Shown here: positions 1 through 8,811 of the stretch, in pieces
Numbering within the stretch: the stretch's first letter is position 1
Layout of the letters: the number at the start of each line of letters is the position of its first letter
Assembly (NCBI RefSeq): GCF_014750685.1
Contig: NZ_JAAXGE010000004.1
Span: 1-64,000, forward strand
Reading direction: 5' to 3'
Length of the DNA stretch: 64,000 nt
Source of the DNA: Bacteroides sp. GM023
GTDB lineage: Bacteria > Bacteroidota > Bacteroidia > Bacteroidales > Bacteroidaceae
Program-made: the position numbers and the translations under genes
Notes under the pieces: generated by a model
What the model was told of the DNA's origin: nothing
The model's database searches: none
The model's input: only the letters and a program-made list of their open reading frames with translations

Positions 1-290
1 GTGTGAGAGGTCGGAAAATGAAAGTAGGAAGAAAACTACTTTTATTTTCCTCCTACTCGATTGCGAAAAATGAATGGAAAAAGATGAATTTACAATTTTA
101 TCGTTTTTAATAAACTCGAATACCGTTTTTAATAAACTACTCAAAAGTTTGTTATAAACGTGATGTGCGTTTATGTGATAAACTGTAAACATATTTATGT
201 CACCTTATTCTTTAGTTTGGAATATACTTTGTAGATGATAATTATAGTATACAAATAACGGGGTAATATAACTCTACAAGATGGTATTCT

Positions 291-1829
291 CTATCCTGCC
301 CAATTCTCTCTATCCAAATTCCGATAGCTGATAGCTTCTGCCAAATGGCAGGAAAGTATCTGTTCACTTCCTTCTAAATCGGCAATAGTTCGTGCTACCT
401 TTAATATCCGGTCGTAGGCACGGGCGGAAAGATTGAGCCGCTCCATTGCATTCTTTAATAAAGACAGTCCTTTGTCGTCGGGGCGTGCATAGATTGATAA
501 TAACTTGCTGCTCATCTGAGCATTACAGTATACACCAGGATATTCAGCATAACGTTTTTCCTGTATTTGCCGGGCTTTGATAACACGCTCGCGAATGGCT
601 GCACTGGAATCTCCCCGTCGTTGGTCGGATATCTTATCAAAAGGAACAGGAATTATTTCGATTTGAATATCAATTCGGTCGAGTAAGGGGCCGGAAATCT
701 TATTCAGGTATTTCTGCACCTGTCCGGGACTGCATACACACGCTTTTGTCGGGTGATTATAGTAGCCGCAAGGACAAGGATTCATGGATGCCACCAATGT
801 GAAGCTGGCAGGATAATCGATACTGCTTTTTACACGCGAGATCGTGATTCGTCTGTCTTCCAATGGTTGCCGCAGTACTTCGAGCACACTTCTATTAAAT
901 TCAGGCAACTCGTCCAGGAATAATATACCGTTGTGAGCCAGGCTTATTTCTCCCGGTTGAGGAAAACTTCCTCCTCCCACCATGGCAGACTGGGAAATAG
1001 TGTGATGGGGAGATTGAAATGGACGTTGGGTAATTAACGAAGAGTTGCGATTTAATTTTCCGGCTACTGAATGTATTTTGGTCGTTTCAAGACTTTCTCC
1101 CAACGAGAGTGGGGGCAGGATAGATGGCAATCGTTTAGCCATCATTGATTTCCCGCTTCCCGGGGCACCTATCATAATTATATTATGTCCACCGGCTGCA
1201 GCTACTTCCAATGCTCTTTTTACATTTTCCTGTCCTTTCACATCGGCAAAATCAAATTCAAAGTTGCTTTGTTGGGCGTAGAATTCTTCCCGCGTATTGA
1301 CAAGGGTCGGTTCTAATTCGCGTTCGTTATTGAAGAACTCAATGACTTCTTTGATATTGCTGACTCCGTAGACTTTCAATTGGTTGACGACGGCTGCTTC
1401 CCGTGCATTCTGTTGTGGGATAATTAGTCCTTCAAAGCCATCTTCACGAGCTTTGATGGCAATTGGAAGTGCTCCTTTGATAGGTTGTATGCTTCCGTCG
1501 AGACTTAGTTCCCCCATTAGTAAGTAGCGGGAGAATTTCTCGGAAGATATGGTTTCACTGGCACCCAACAATCCGATGGCAAGGGGGAGATCGTAGGCTG
1601 AACCTTCCTTGCGAATATCGGCAGGTGCCATGTTGACTACCAGATTGCTGGTCGGCATTTTGTAACCATTGACCTGTAAAGCGGAAATAATACGTTGATG
1701 GCTTTCTTTGACCGCGGAATCTGGAAGGCCGACGAGATAGAACATACAGCCGCGCGAGCTGTTTACTTCGATTGTGATGAGTGTTGCATCAATACCTTGA
1801 ACAGCCGCTCCGAATACTTTAATTAACAC
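291..1829 (-). CDS. YifB/ComM family Mg-chelatase-like AAA+ ATPase
   Basis: This 512-residue protein has the full layout of the YifB/ComM family. The N-terminal ChlI-like domain (about residues 1-170) begins with a typical MLIKVFGAAVQGIDA. The central Mg-chelatase AAA+ module has Walker A GAPGSGKSMMAKRL near residue 220 and Walker B GILFLDELPEF near residue 300. The C-terminal Mg_chelatase_C domain follows, with a Cys cluster CPCGYYNHPTKACVC that is usual in the family. ComM homologues are hexameric helicases that drive branch migration during natural transformation in some bacteria; the role in Bacteroides is not established. It lies 16 bp downstream of the thioredoxin-fold lipoprotein gene on the same strand, so the two are probably co-transcribed. 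Length is normal and no damage is seen. Confidence 0.95.
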   Translation of the reverse strand: MLIKVFGAAVQGIDATLITIEVNSSRGCMFYLVGLPDSAVKESHQRIISALQVNGYKMPTSNLVVNMAPADIRKEGSAYDLPLAIGLLGASETISSEKFSRYLLMGELSLDGSIQPIKGALPIAIKAREDGFEGLIIPQQNAREAAVVNQLKVYGVSNIKEVIEFFNNERELEPTLVNTREEFYAQQSNFEFDFADVKGQENVKRALEVAAAGGHNIIMIGAPGSGKSMMAKRLPSILPPLSLGESLETTKIHSVAGKLNRNSSLITQRPFQSPHHTISQSAMVGGGSFPQPGEISLAHNGILFLDELPEFNRSVLEVLRQPLEDRRITISRVKSSIDYPASFTLVASMNPCPCGYYNHPTKACVCSPGQVQKYLNKISGPLLDRIDIQIEIIPVPFDKISDQRRGDSSAAIRERVIKARQIQEKRYAEYPGVYCNAQMSSKLLSIYARPDDKGLSLLKNAMERLNLSARAYDRILKVARTIADLEGSEQILSCHLAEAISYRNLDRENWAG

Positions 1830-1845
1830 GTTTGGTTGCTGATTA

Positions 1846-2913
1846 TTATTTCTTTTTGTTGTCTCTCTTCTCTTTTTCTTCTGCTGCAGAGACTACTTCT
1901 TCTATTTTCTTTTTTAATTCTTCCCCATTAAGGTTCTTTGCAAGAATCTTACCATCTGCCGAAAGAAGGATATTGGTAGGTATTTGTTTGATGGTGTATT
2001 GCTTCGCAATCTCTGAATTAAGTCCGCTGAAGTCACATACTTGTTCCCAGTCCAGCGTATCACGTTTGATGGCATCTTTCCATTCCTCCTTGTCCAAATC
2101 GAAAGAAATGCCAAGCATACCTATGTGCTTGTTCTTCTTATACTTTTTATAAAGCTCTTTCAGTTCTCTGTTGCTGCGATGGTTGGCAGTGCTGTCACTC
2201 CAGGAAGCCCAAAAGTTGATTAACAGATTTTTCTTTTTGAAGTCATCGGATGAACGGGTGATCTTTATCCCTTTTGTATTGGGCAGGCTGAAAAACGGCG
2301 CATATTTGCCAATTTCCATTTTCTCAGCTTGTGATATGCTTTCGTTCAGCCGTTCAATATATAGTTTGTCTTGTAGTATACCTGTCATGACTTCAATAAG
2401 CTTCTTTATCTTGTTGAAATCAGGAGATTCCTTTTGGACAAAGTATTTGTCTAATAGATAGAGACTGACAAAGGAAGAATGATGCTGTTGTATGAATTCT
2501 TCTGCCTTTTGTTCCAAGACCTGTTCGGATGGGTTATCCAAGTCTTCCAATTCTTTCTGAAAAGCTGTAAATTCCTGGTTGTATATGTTTCCGTCGATGG
2601 TCAGGACTTCGGGGTTGCTGATTTCTCCTTTAATCTTGATTTTGTTCCCTTTATCGAGAAAGATAGGATATTCTGTCTCGTTCTTGATAAGCAGGAAAGC
2701 GGAAGTAATGGTATCTATTGGGGTTGAATAAGAGAATTTATCGTCTTTCGCGAAAATAGTATCTATCCGGTCGCGTGACTCGTCCATTCCATACAGATAA
2801 AGCGTATCTGTACCCAATCCTTTGATTTCTCCGGTTATGCTTACTTCCTTGGAAGCCTTGTGGCAACCGAATAAACAGATGGCTATGAGGATTAAAATGC
2901 TACTCTTTTTCAT
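1846..2913 (-). CDS. DUF4369/thioredoxin-fold lipoprotein lacking the CXXC motif
   Basis: A 355-residue lipoprotein with signal peptide and lipobox ending at Cys17 (CLFGC). Residues about 22-120 resemble the DUF4369 domain often found before TlpA-like thioredoxin domains in Bacteroidetes. Residues about 200-340 have the AhpC/TSA-TlpA fold pattern: APFFSLPNTKGIKI, then LLINFWASW, then QIPTNILLSADGKIL with the cis-Pro region. The redox motif that should follow FWASW as CxxC reads SDST, so both cysteines are replaced. The fold is therefore recognisable but classical disulfide exchange is unlikely. The extreme C-terminus is very charged (EKEKRDNKKK). It precedes yifB in a probable two-gene operon. 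A TACTTTCG box about 25 bp upstream of the start could be its -7 promoter element. Confidence 0.88.
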   Translation of the reverse strand: MKKSSILILIAICLFGCHKASKEVSITGEIKGLGTDTLYLYGMDESRDRIDTIFAKDDKFSYSTPIDTITSAFLLIKNETEYPIFLDKGNKIKIKGEISNPEVLTIDGNIYNQEFTAFQKELEDLDNPSEQVLEQKAEEFIQQHHSSFVSLYLLDKYFVQKESPDFNKIKKLIEVMTGILQDKLYIERLNESISQAEKMEIGKYAPFFSLPNTKGIKITRSSDDFKKKNLLINFWASWSDSTANHRSNRELKELYKKYKKNKHIGMLGISFDLDKEEWKDAIKRDTLDWEQVCDFSGLNSEIAKQYTIKQIPTNILLSADGKILAKNLNGEELKKKIEEVVSAAEEKEKRDNKKK

Positions 2914-2954
2914 TGTTTTGATTTCTTTTCTGCGAAAGTACGGTTTTTACGGAT

Positions 2955-2998
2955 AAAAAAAAAGAATTGCCCGTCATTTATAATGACAGGCAATTCCT
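2955..2998 (-). terminator. Rho-independent terminator after the OmpA/TPR lipoprotein gene
   Basis: Read on the minus strand, a GAATTGCC(T/C)GTCAT stem closes over a short AT loop with its complement and is followed by a run of nine T. It sits 28 bp after the stop codon of the lipoprotein gene at 3026-4720 and separates it from the next gene. Confidence 0.85.
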
Positions 2999-3025
2999 AA
3001 TATGTCAAATAGAGTGGTAATTCTA

Positions 3026-4720
3026 TTATTTAGCGATGCTCATGAAATCTGCATTCGTGAAGAATTTTGCAAATTCAAGGTCAGTAGCTGCTTTCTTAGC
3101 TAATGAAGGATCTTTAGCAACTGCGCTCTTCAAGCTGCTTGTTACCATAGAAGAATTGTTAGTTCTAGCACCCAAAACTGCCATCAGGTAGTCTGTGTAA
3201 GCATCCGGTCTTTCTACGTTAGCCAACGTGTTTTTAGCTTTGTTGTAGTCCTTAGCAAGGATCTGAGCCAAAGCAGCACTGTTAGTCTTAGAGTCACCGA
3301 ATGAGTTAACTGCTCTTTCATATTGACCTTGAGCGATGTACAGGTTACCCATAGATTCGCCAAGTTCTTTAGTGCCGGCAGCTTTACCGAAGTAAGCTTC
3401 TGCAGCAGCTTTGTCACCCTTCATCAAAGTGATCAAACCTAAGTTCATGTTAACTTCAGGAGAAGCGTTTACGCTGGCAGCTTTCTTGAAATAAGATTCT
3501 GCTTTGTCGATGTTACCTGCTTGGTAAGCTAATTTACCCAAGTTGTTGTAAGCACGGTAATCGTTCGGGAACTGTTTTGTAGCCTGAGCATAGATAGCTT
3601 CTTGCTTAGCAGGATCGTTAGTCAGTGTAGCAGCGTACAGCAATTCTTCAACGTTCAGTTCAGAAGGATTAGAAGAAGCCAGTTTAGAGATTTCTTCGTC
3701 AGACTTACCGATGATTTCGTAGTTCAAAGTCAAACGAGAACGACGCAACTGAGGAAGAATAGTGTTAGCCAATTCTTTGTATACAGCAGAGATGTTTTTG
3801 ATTTCGCTTTCTCTCTGAGCAGGATCCTGATACATTGCGATAACGCGGAGGATCAACTCTTTGTCCTGGATGTTTGATTTAGAAACCAGTTCCTGGAAAC
3901 CTTCCCAGTCCTGTGCAGTATATTTAGCATCGATCGGAGCGTCGATTTTTGCTTTCTTCAGGTCTTTGCTCAACATCTTAGTTGTGTTGCCTTCACGGTT
4001 TTCAGCAAGAGTTGTATTCAAGCTTACACCACCATCAGGAGAAGCATATGAAGATACTTCGATGTTGCTGATCTTCTTGTTGGCAGCTTCGTTTACGTTA
4101 GCCACTTCTTGATTGAATTCTTTAGCAGTCTTCAATTCGCTTGAACGAATGTTAGCTTGTTGGATCAAGAACATGATGTTAGCATCGTGCTTTTCTTTGA
4201 TGATACGTTGGAAAGCGTCTTCGCCCAGTGCAGGGTTTGCGTTACCTAATGTATTGTTCACCAACTCAGAAGTAGAAATTACACCATCAGCTACTTTCAC
4301 AGCAGGGATAGTAACTACTTTCTTACCGATAGTAGCTTTGAATTCGAGGAACAATTCTGACTTAGCCATTTCTGGAACATAGTCGAAAGAAGTTTTCATT
4401 GTGTAGCTACCACCCATCTTGTAAGAGATAGACTGGTCGTTACCTTCTACTTTTTCGCCTTGGAAAGTAGCTGGTTGGCCTTTAGCTTCGCCGCCATTCC
4501 ATTTCAAAACCGGAGTAACTTCTACAACAGCTTTCTTGTTGAAATACTTTTCAGGAAATTTACCATTGATGGTAGCAGGAACTTTACCTCCTACTGCCTC
4601 CAACACTTGCGGAGTAACAGTGAAGTAATCAGCTGACAGTGGACCCATTTTTTTGTTGCAAGAAGAGAATAATGCAACAATCATTGCCATGAGTAAAGGC
4701 AAGTACAACTTCTTAGTCAT
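3026..4720 (-). CDS. Outer-membrane lipoprotein with OmpA-like and TPR regions
   Basis: A 564-residue lipoprotein; the signal peptide ends in LFSSC, giving Cys21. Residues about 25-160 form a beta-rich N-terminal domain. Residues about 170-340 carry a pattern like OmpA-type domains of Bacteroidales (SNIEVSSYASPDG, then NTTLAENREGNTTKML). Residues about 355-520 are TPR repeats, for example YRAYNNLGKLAYQAGNIDKAESYFKKA. Codon choice is unusually uniform compared with neighbours, which suggests high expression; related proteins are abundant in Bacteroides outer membranes and vesicles, to my knowledge. It is monocistronic: a promoter box lies upstream at 4801-4808 and a strong terminator follows. 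A structural or envelope-organising role is likely, but the precise function is unknown. Confidence 0.85.
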   Translation of the reverse strand: MTKKLYLPLLMAMIVALFSSCNKKMGPLSADYFTVTPQVLEAVGGKVPATINGKFPEKYFNKKAVVEVTPVLKWNGGEAKGQPATFQGEKVEGNDQSISYKMGGSYTMKTSFDYVPEMAKSELFLEFKATIGKKVVTIPAVKVADGVISTSELVNNTLGNANPALGEDAFQRIIKEKHDANIMFLIQQANIRSSELKTAKEFNQEVANVNEAANKKISNIEVSSYASPDGGVSLNTTLAENREGNTTKMLSKDLKKAKIDAPIDAKYTAQDWEGFQELVSKSNIQDKELILRVIAMYQDPAQRESEIKNISAVYKELANTILPQLRRSRLTLNYEIIGKSDEEISKLASSNPSELNVEELLYAATLTNDPAKQEAIYAQATKQFPNDYRAYNNLGKLAYQAGNIDKAESYFKKAASVNASPEVNMNLGLITLMKGDKAAAEAYFGKAAGTKELGESMGNLYIAQGQYERAVNSFGDSKTNSAALAQILAKDYNKAKNTLANVERPDAYTDYLMAVLGARTNNSSMVTSSLKSAVAKDPSLAKKAATDLEFAKFFTNADFMSIAK

Positions 4721-4800
4721 TTTAGGTATAAATTAAATGTTTGTAATTGAAATTTCGCCTATTCGCAAACCTCTTTCTGTTCAGCACGGAAAAAGTAACG

Positions 4801-4808
4801 CAAAGATA
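4801..4808 (-). promoter_or_regulatory. Bacteroides -7 box (TATCTTTG) for the OmpA/TPR lipoprotein
   Basis: On the minus strand TATCTTTG matches the TAnnTTTG consensus of the Bacteroidetes primary sigma factor. It lies 80 bp upstream of the start codon, implying a leader of about 70 nt. No clear TTTG -33 element is seen; the expected place is AT-rich. Confidence 0.6.
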
Positions 4809-4856
4809 TTAATTCTTAATATAATTATATAGATAGGAGGGCGATTTTATCATAAT

Positions 4857-5816
4857 TTAATGAAATATCGACTCTTTTTCTTTCCGATACTTGATATTTC
4901 GGGGATGATGCTCAATAATCTCACTACGAAGCATGTTACGGTCGATGTGCGTATAAATTTCGGTGGTTGCGATAGACTCATGTCCGAGCATGCATTGAAT
5001 GGCTCGCAAATTGGCGCCACCTTCCAGTAAATGAGTGGCAAAGGAGTGCCGGAAAGTGTGCGGACTGATATTCTTGGTGATACCTGCCTTTTGCGCTAAT
5101 TCTTTTATCATGTGGAAGATCATGATTCGGGAAAGTCCTTTGCCTCTCCGCTGGCTGACGAAAACGAAATCTTCGTGCCCTTTCTTTACTTCTATTTGGT
5201 TACGGTCTGTAATGTAAAGTTTTATTTCGTTAATGGCCCGGGGGGAGATAGGGACAAGGCGTTGTTTACTTCCCTTTCCTTCCACCTTGATGAAGCCTTC
5301 GTCGAAGTAAAGATCGGACAATTTGAGGTTGACAAGTTCCGAAACGCGAAGTCCGCAACTGTATAGTGTTTCCAGGATGGCCCTGTTCCGTTGCCCTTCG
5401 GCTTTGCTGCGGTCAACGGCGGAGATGATTCGGTCTATTTCTTCTACTGTTAGTACTTCAGGGAGTTTGAAGCCAAGCTTAGGGCCTTCCAGTAGCTCGC
5501 TGGGGTCTGCTTCCAGATAATCTGCCATGATGAGAAAACGGAAGAATGACTTGATTCCCGATAAGATGCGGGCTTGTGAACGGGGGTGGATGCCGATGTC
5601 GTGCAGTCCGGCTGCAAAACGTTGAAGATCAGATAGGCATACGTCTAGTACGTCTATCTCTTCCAGCATCAGAAAGCTCATCAGTTTGTCCAGATCCGTG
5701 AGATAGGCATCCAGCGTGTTGGGCGATAAGGACTTTTCGAGTTTGAGATACTGCTGATACTTCCTGATTATCAGTGCTTGTTGCTCCTTCTTCTTCTTTT
5801 TTTCGTTGATTTCCAT
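4857..5816 (-). CDS. xerD: Tyrosine recombinase XerD
   Basis: This 319-residue site-specific recombinase of the XerC/XerD type resolves chromosome dimers at dif with its partner. The N-terminal SAM-like core-binding domain spans about residues 15-105 (YLKLEKSLSPNTLDAYLTDL). The catalytic domain shows the expected residues: Arg in YSCGLRVSELVNL, Lys in EGKGSKQRLVPIS, HTFRHSFATHLLEGG, His in MLGHESIATTEIYTHID and the nucleophilic Tyr in the same stretch. The first residues are Lys-rich and may be dispensable, but the start at 5816 fits the divergent promoter at 5861-5868. It is a core gene, transcribed divergently from aroQ, and has no associated mobile genes, so it is not read as an integrase of an element. 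Confidence 0.93.
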   Translation of the reverse strand: MEINEKKKKKEQQALIIRKYQQYLKLEKSLSPNTLDAYLTDLDKLMSFLMLEEIDVLDVCLSDLQRFAAGLHDIGIHPRSQARILSGIKSFFRFLIMADYLEADPSELLEGPKLGFKLPEVLTVEEIDRIISAVDRSKAEGQRNRAILETLYSCGLRVSELVNLKLSDLYFDEGFIKVEGKGSKQRLVPISPRAINEIKLYITDRNQIEVKKGHEDFVFVSQRRGKGLSRIMIFHMIKELAQKAGITKNISPHTFRHSFATHLLEGGANLRAIQCMLGHESIATTEIYTHIDRNMLRSEIIEHHPRNIKYRKEKESIFH

Positions 5817-5826
5817 TTCTTTTTTC

Positions 5827-5834
5827 TACCTTTG
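5827..5834 (+). promoter_or_regulatory. -7 box (TACCTTTG) for the aroQ operon
   Basis: TACCTTTG fits TAnnTTTG, and a TTG at 5806-5808 gives 18 bp spacing to a -33 element. It is 54 bp upstream of the aroQ start. Confidence 0.7.
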
Positions 5835-5860
5835 TAGCCTGAAATATTGTTCTTTGGATA

Positions 5861-5868
5861 CAAAGGTA
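5861..5868 (-). promoter_or_regulatory. -7 box (TACCTTTG) for xerD
   Basis: The minus-strand TACCTTTG lies 44 bp upstream of the xerD start. With the plus-strand box at 5827-5834 it makes a compact divergent promoter pair, the two boxes being about 26 bp apart, so the two polymerases would compete. The -33 element is poor. Confidence 0.6.
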
Positions 5869-5888
5869 TAAAAAAACAGGATTGCGCG

Positions 5889-6311
5889 ATGAAGATACAA
5901 ATTATTAATGGCCCGAATATTAATCTGTTGGGTAAGCGTGAACCTTCCATTTACGGAAGCGTTACATTTGAAGATTATCTGGCTGAGCTTCGCAAAAGAT
6001 ACGCTGACGTGGAGATCGACTATTTTCAATCGAACATTGAGGGAGAAATGATAGACTGCATTCAGCAGGTAGGATTTGATGTGGATGGCATTATCATGAA
6101 TGCGGGCGCATATACGCATACTTCTATTGCTTTGCAGGATGCGATTCGTGCGGTGACAGCTCCGGTGATCGAGGTGCATATATCCAATGTGCATAGCCGT
6201 GAGGCTTTCAGGCATGTTTCTATGATTGCCTGCGCTTGCAAGGGAGTTATTTGTGGCTTCGGGTTGAACTCGTATCGTTTGGCTTTGGAAGCATTGTTAG
6301 AGAATAAATAA
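5889..6311 (+). CDS. aroQ: Type II 3-dehydroquinate dehydratase
   Basis: This 140-residue enzyme dehydrates 3-dehydroquinate to 3-dehydroshikimate in the shikimate pathway. Family motifs are intact: GPNINLLGKREPSIYG with the active-site Tyr, the QSNIEGEMID loop, NAGAYTHTSIALQDA and EVHISNVHSREAFRH with the catalytic His. The start is placed at the ATG at 5889 because MKIQIINGPN is the conserved beginning; an upstream in-frame ATG at 5847 would add 14 unrelated residues and overlap the promoter. It is the first gene of an operon with pyk (29 bp gap), and length is normal. Confidence 0.96.
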   Translation: MKIQIINGPNINLLGKREPSIYGSVTFEDYLAELRKRYADVEIDYFQSNIEGEMIDCIQQVGFDVDGIIMNAGAYTHTSIALQDAIRAVTAPVIEVHISNVHSREAFRHVSMIACACKGVICGFGLNSYRLALEALLENK

Positions 6312-6340
6312 GGTATAATATATAAATAGGTAGAAAGACT

Positions 6341-7798
6341 ATGTTATTGAAACAGACTAAAATTGTGGCTTCCATCTCGGATAGACGTTGCGATGTAGAT
6401 TTTATAAAACAGTTGTTTGAAGCAGGGATGAATGTGGTGCGTATGAATACTGCGCATGCTAGCCGTGAAGGTTTTGAAGCTTTGATAGCCAATGTGCGTA
6501 CGGTGTCCAACCGTATTGCGATTCTGATGGATACTAAAGGCCCGGAGGTTCGTACGACAGCTAATGCTGAGCCGATTCTATATAAAATAGGTGAGAAAGT
6601 GAAGATTGTTGGCAATCCTGAACTTGAAACCACTCGTGAGTGTATCGCCGTTTCATATCCGGATTTCGTACATGACCTGAATATTGGTGGTACGATTCTG
6701 ATTGATGATGGTGACTTGGAACTGGAAGTCATTGATAAGACTGCAGATTACCTGCTTTGTGAAGTGAAAAACGAAGCTACTTTGGGAAGCCGTAAGAGCG
6801 TAAATGTACCGGGTGTTCGTATCAATCTTCCTTCATTGACAGAGAAAGACCGCAATAATATCCTTTATGCGATTGAGAAGGATATAGACTTTATCGCCCA
6901 CTCCTTCGTGCGCAACCGTCAGGATGTGCTTGATATTCGTGCAATCCTGGATGCTCACAACAGTGATATCAGGATTATTGCTAAAATAGAGAATCAGGAA
7001 GGTGTGGATAATATTGACGAGATTCTTGAAGTGGCTGATGGTGTGATGGTTGCCCGTGGTGACTTGGGTATCGAAGTTCCACAGGAACGTATCCCTGGAA
7101 TCCAACGCGTGCTGATTCGTAAATGTATCCTGGCTAAGAAACCGGTGATTGTTGCCACACAGATGCTTCATACAATGATAAACAACCCTCGTCCGACTCG
7201 TGCGGAGGTTACTGATATTGCGAATGCGATTTATTATCGTACAGATGCTTTGATGTTGAGCGGTGAGACTGCCTACGGTAAATATCCGGTGGATGCTGTA
7301 AAAACAATGACTAAAATCGCTGCTCAGGCTGAAATGGATAAACTGGAAGAGAATGATATCCGTATCCCATTGGATGAAAACAGCAATGATGTAACTGCAT
7401 TCCTTGCCAAGCAGGCTGTGAAAGCGACATCTAAGCTGAAGATACGTGCTATTATTACTGATAGTTATAGCGGACGTACTGCCCGTAACCTGGCTGCTTT
7501 CCGTGGTAAATATCCGGTGCTGGCTATCTGTTATAAGGAAAAGACAATGCGCCATCTGGCTCTTTCTTACGGAGTTGAAGCGATCTATATGCCGGAATTG
7601 TCAAACGGACAGGAATATTATTTCGCTGCATTGCGTCGCTTGTTGAAAGAAGAACGTTTGCAGCCGTCTGACATGGTAGGATATTTGAGTAGTGGTAAAG
7701 CGGGAACAAAAACTTCATTCCTCGAAATTAATGTAGTAGAGGATGCATTGAAGCATGCGGAAGAAACCGTATTGCCCAACAATAACCGTTATCTGTAA
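6341..7798 (+). CDS. pyk: Pyruvate kinase
   Basis: A 485-residue pyruvate kinase, the last ATP-forming step of glycolysis (phosphoenolpyruvate to pyruvate). The TIM-barrel A domain starts with KIVASISDRRCDVDFI and carries MNTAHASREG; the B domain lies at about residues 70-165. The metal-binding signature is AKIENQEGVDNIDEIL and MVARGDLGIEVP. RPTRAEVTDIANAIYYRTDALMLSGETAYGKYP completes the barrel (seen in two consecutive pieces). The C-terminal domain (about 340-475) includes the TDSYSGRTARNLAAFRG region that binds allosteric phosphate compounds in many homologues. It is co-transcribed with aroQ and followed 12 bp later by the methyltransferase gene. Confidence 0.96.
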   Translation: MLLKQTKIVASISDRRCDVDFIKQLFEAGMNVVRMNTAHASREGFEALIANVRTVSNRIAILMDTKGPEVRTTANAEPILYKIGEKVKIVGNPELETTRECIAVSYPDFVHDLNIGGTILIDDGDLELEVIDKTADYLLCEVKNEATLGSRKSVNVPGVRINLPSLTEKDRNNILYAIEKDIDFIAHSFVRNRQDVLDIRAILDAHNSDIRIIAKIENQEGVDNIDEILEVADGVMVARGDLGIEVPQERIPGIQRVLIRKCILAKKPVIVATQMLHTMINNPRPTRAEVTDIANAIYYRTDALMLSGETAYGKYPVDAVKTMTKIAAQAEMDKLEENDIRIPLDENSNDVTAFLAKQAVKATSKLKIRAIITDSYSGRTARNLAAFRGKYPVLAICYKEKTMRHLALSYGVEAIYMPELSNGQEYYFAALRRLLKEERLQPSDMVGYLSSGKAGTKTSFLEINVVEDALKHAEETVLPNNNRYL

Positions 7799-7810
7799 AA
7801 GCTGTGCTTT

Positions 7811-8449
7811 ATGCAAGAGACTGAATCTATTGATGAATATATTCTGCAACATATTGATCCCGAAAGTGACTATCTGAAGTCACTTTACAGGGATACACAT
7901 GTAAAATTACTCCGTCCCCGTATGGCTTCAGGGCATTTGCAGGGGCGGATGTTGAAGATGTTTGTAGAGATGATTCGGCCTCGCCAGATATTGGAAATCG
8001 GAACGTACAGCGGATATTCCGGCCTTTGCCTGGCAGAAGGTTTGCCGGAAGGAGGGATGTTGCATACGTTCGAGATAAATGATGAACAAGAGGACTTCAC
8101 CCGTCCGTGGCTGGAAAAATCACCGTATGCCGACAAAATTCGTTTTTATATTGGTGATGCGCTGGAACTTGTTCCGAATTTAGGTGTTACCTTTGATATG
8201 GCTTTTATCGATGGTGATAAACGCAAATATATTGAATATTACGAAATGACACTGGCACATCTTTCCGAAGGTGGATATATCATTGCCGATAACACGCTGT
8301 GGGATGGTCATGTGCTGGAACAACCTCGTAGCAACGATGCCCAGACGATTGGAATAAAAGCTTTTAATGACTTTGTCGCAGAAGATAGACGGGTGGAGAA
8401 AGTGATATTGCCTTTGCGTGACGGGCTAACGATTATAAGAAAAAAATAA
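7811..8449 (+). CDS. SAM-dependent O-methyltransferase (Methyltransf_3 family)
   Basis: A 212-residue class I methyltransferase of the catechol/caffeoyl-CoA O-methyltransferase-like family. The SAM-binding glycine loop is ILEIGTYSGYSGLCLAEGL, the second acidic motif is LHTFEIND, and the metal and catalytic region is MAFIDGDKRKYIEYYE with GGYIIADNTLWDGHV, where Asp and Asn-Thr usually coordinate a divalent cation. The substrate cannot be told from sequence; homologues also modify tRNA or small phenolics. It sits between pyk and rbfA with short gaps of 12 bp on both sides, so it is inside the operon. This order is, as far as I recall, conserved in Bacteroides. Confidence 0.9.
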   Translation: MQETESIDEYILQHIDPESDYLKSLYRDTHVKLLRPRMASGHLQGRMLKMFVEMIRPRQILEIGTYSGYSGLCLAEGLPEGGMLHTFEINDEQEDFTRPWLEKSPYADKIRFYIGDALELVPNLGVTFDMAFIDGDKRKYIEYYEMTLAHLSEGGYIIADNTLWDGHVLEQPRSNDAQTIGIKAFNDFVAEDRRVEKVILPLRDGLTIIRKK

Positions 8450-8461
8450 AGGAGTAGAATT

Positions 8462-8794
8462 ATGGAAACAACAAGACAGAATAAGATATCTCGCCTGTTG
8501 CAAAAGGAATTAAGCGAGATATTCCTGCTTCAGACAAAAGCAATGCCGGGTATATTGGTATCTGTTAGTACAGTTCGTATCAGTCCTGATATGAGTATTG
8601 CCCGTGTTTATCTTAGTGTTTTTCCGTCAGAGAAAGCAGAAGAAATGGTGAAGAATATAAATGACAATATGAAGTCCATCCGTTATGAACTTGGAACTCG
8701 TGTGCGTCATCAATTGCGTATTATCCCGGAACTGAAATTCTTTGTGGATGATTCATTGGATTATATCGAGAAGATTGACTCATTGCTGAAGTGA
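8462..8794 (+). CDS. rbfA: 30S ribosome-binding factor RbfA
   Basis: This 110-residue protein matches RbfA, a KH-fold protein needed for late maturation of the 30S subunit and the 5' end of 16S rRNA. It begins with the typical RQNKISRLLQKELSEIF helix, continues with VSVSTVRISPDMSIARVYLSV, and ends with RHQLRIIPELKFFVDDSLDY, which is the family's C-terminal signature. Length is normal for the family. It lies 12 bp after the methyltransferase gene and 17 bp before the permease gene. Confidence 0.94.
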   Translation: METTRQNKISRLLQKELSEIFLLQTKAMPGILVSVSTVRISPDMSIARVYLSVFPSEKAEEMVKNINDNMKSIRYELGTRVRHQLRIIPELKFFVDDSLDYIEKIDSLLK

Positions 8795-8811
8795 AATAAT
8801 TCATTGCAGAG

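Noticed and set aside
181..250. Promoter reading leftwards or rightwards near TTTGGAATATACTTTG
   Set aside because: The spacing between the elements is too short for the Bacteroides consensus and there is no gene to serve inside the window.
4857..5816. Integrase of a mobile element
   Set aside because: The protein has the XerD layout, sits among core genes and has no excisionase, mobilisation genes or att repeats nearby.
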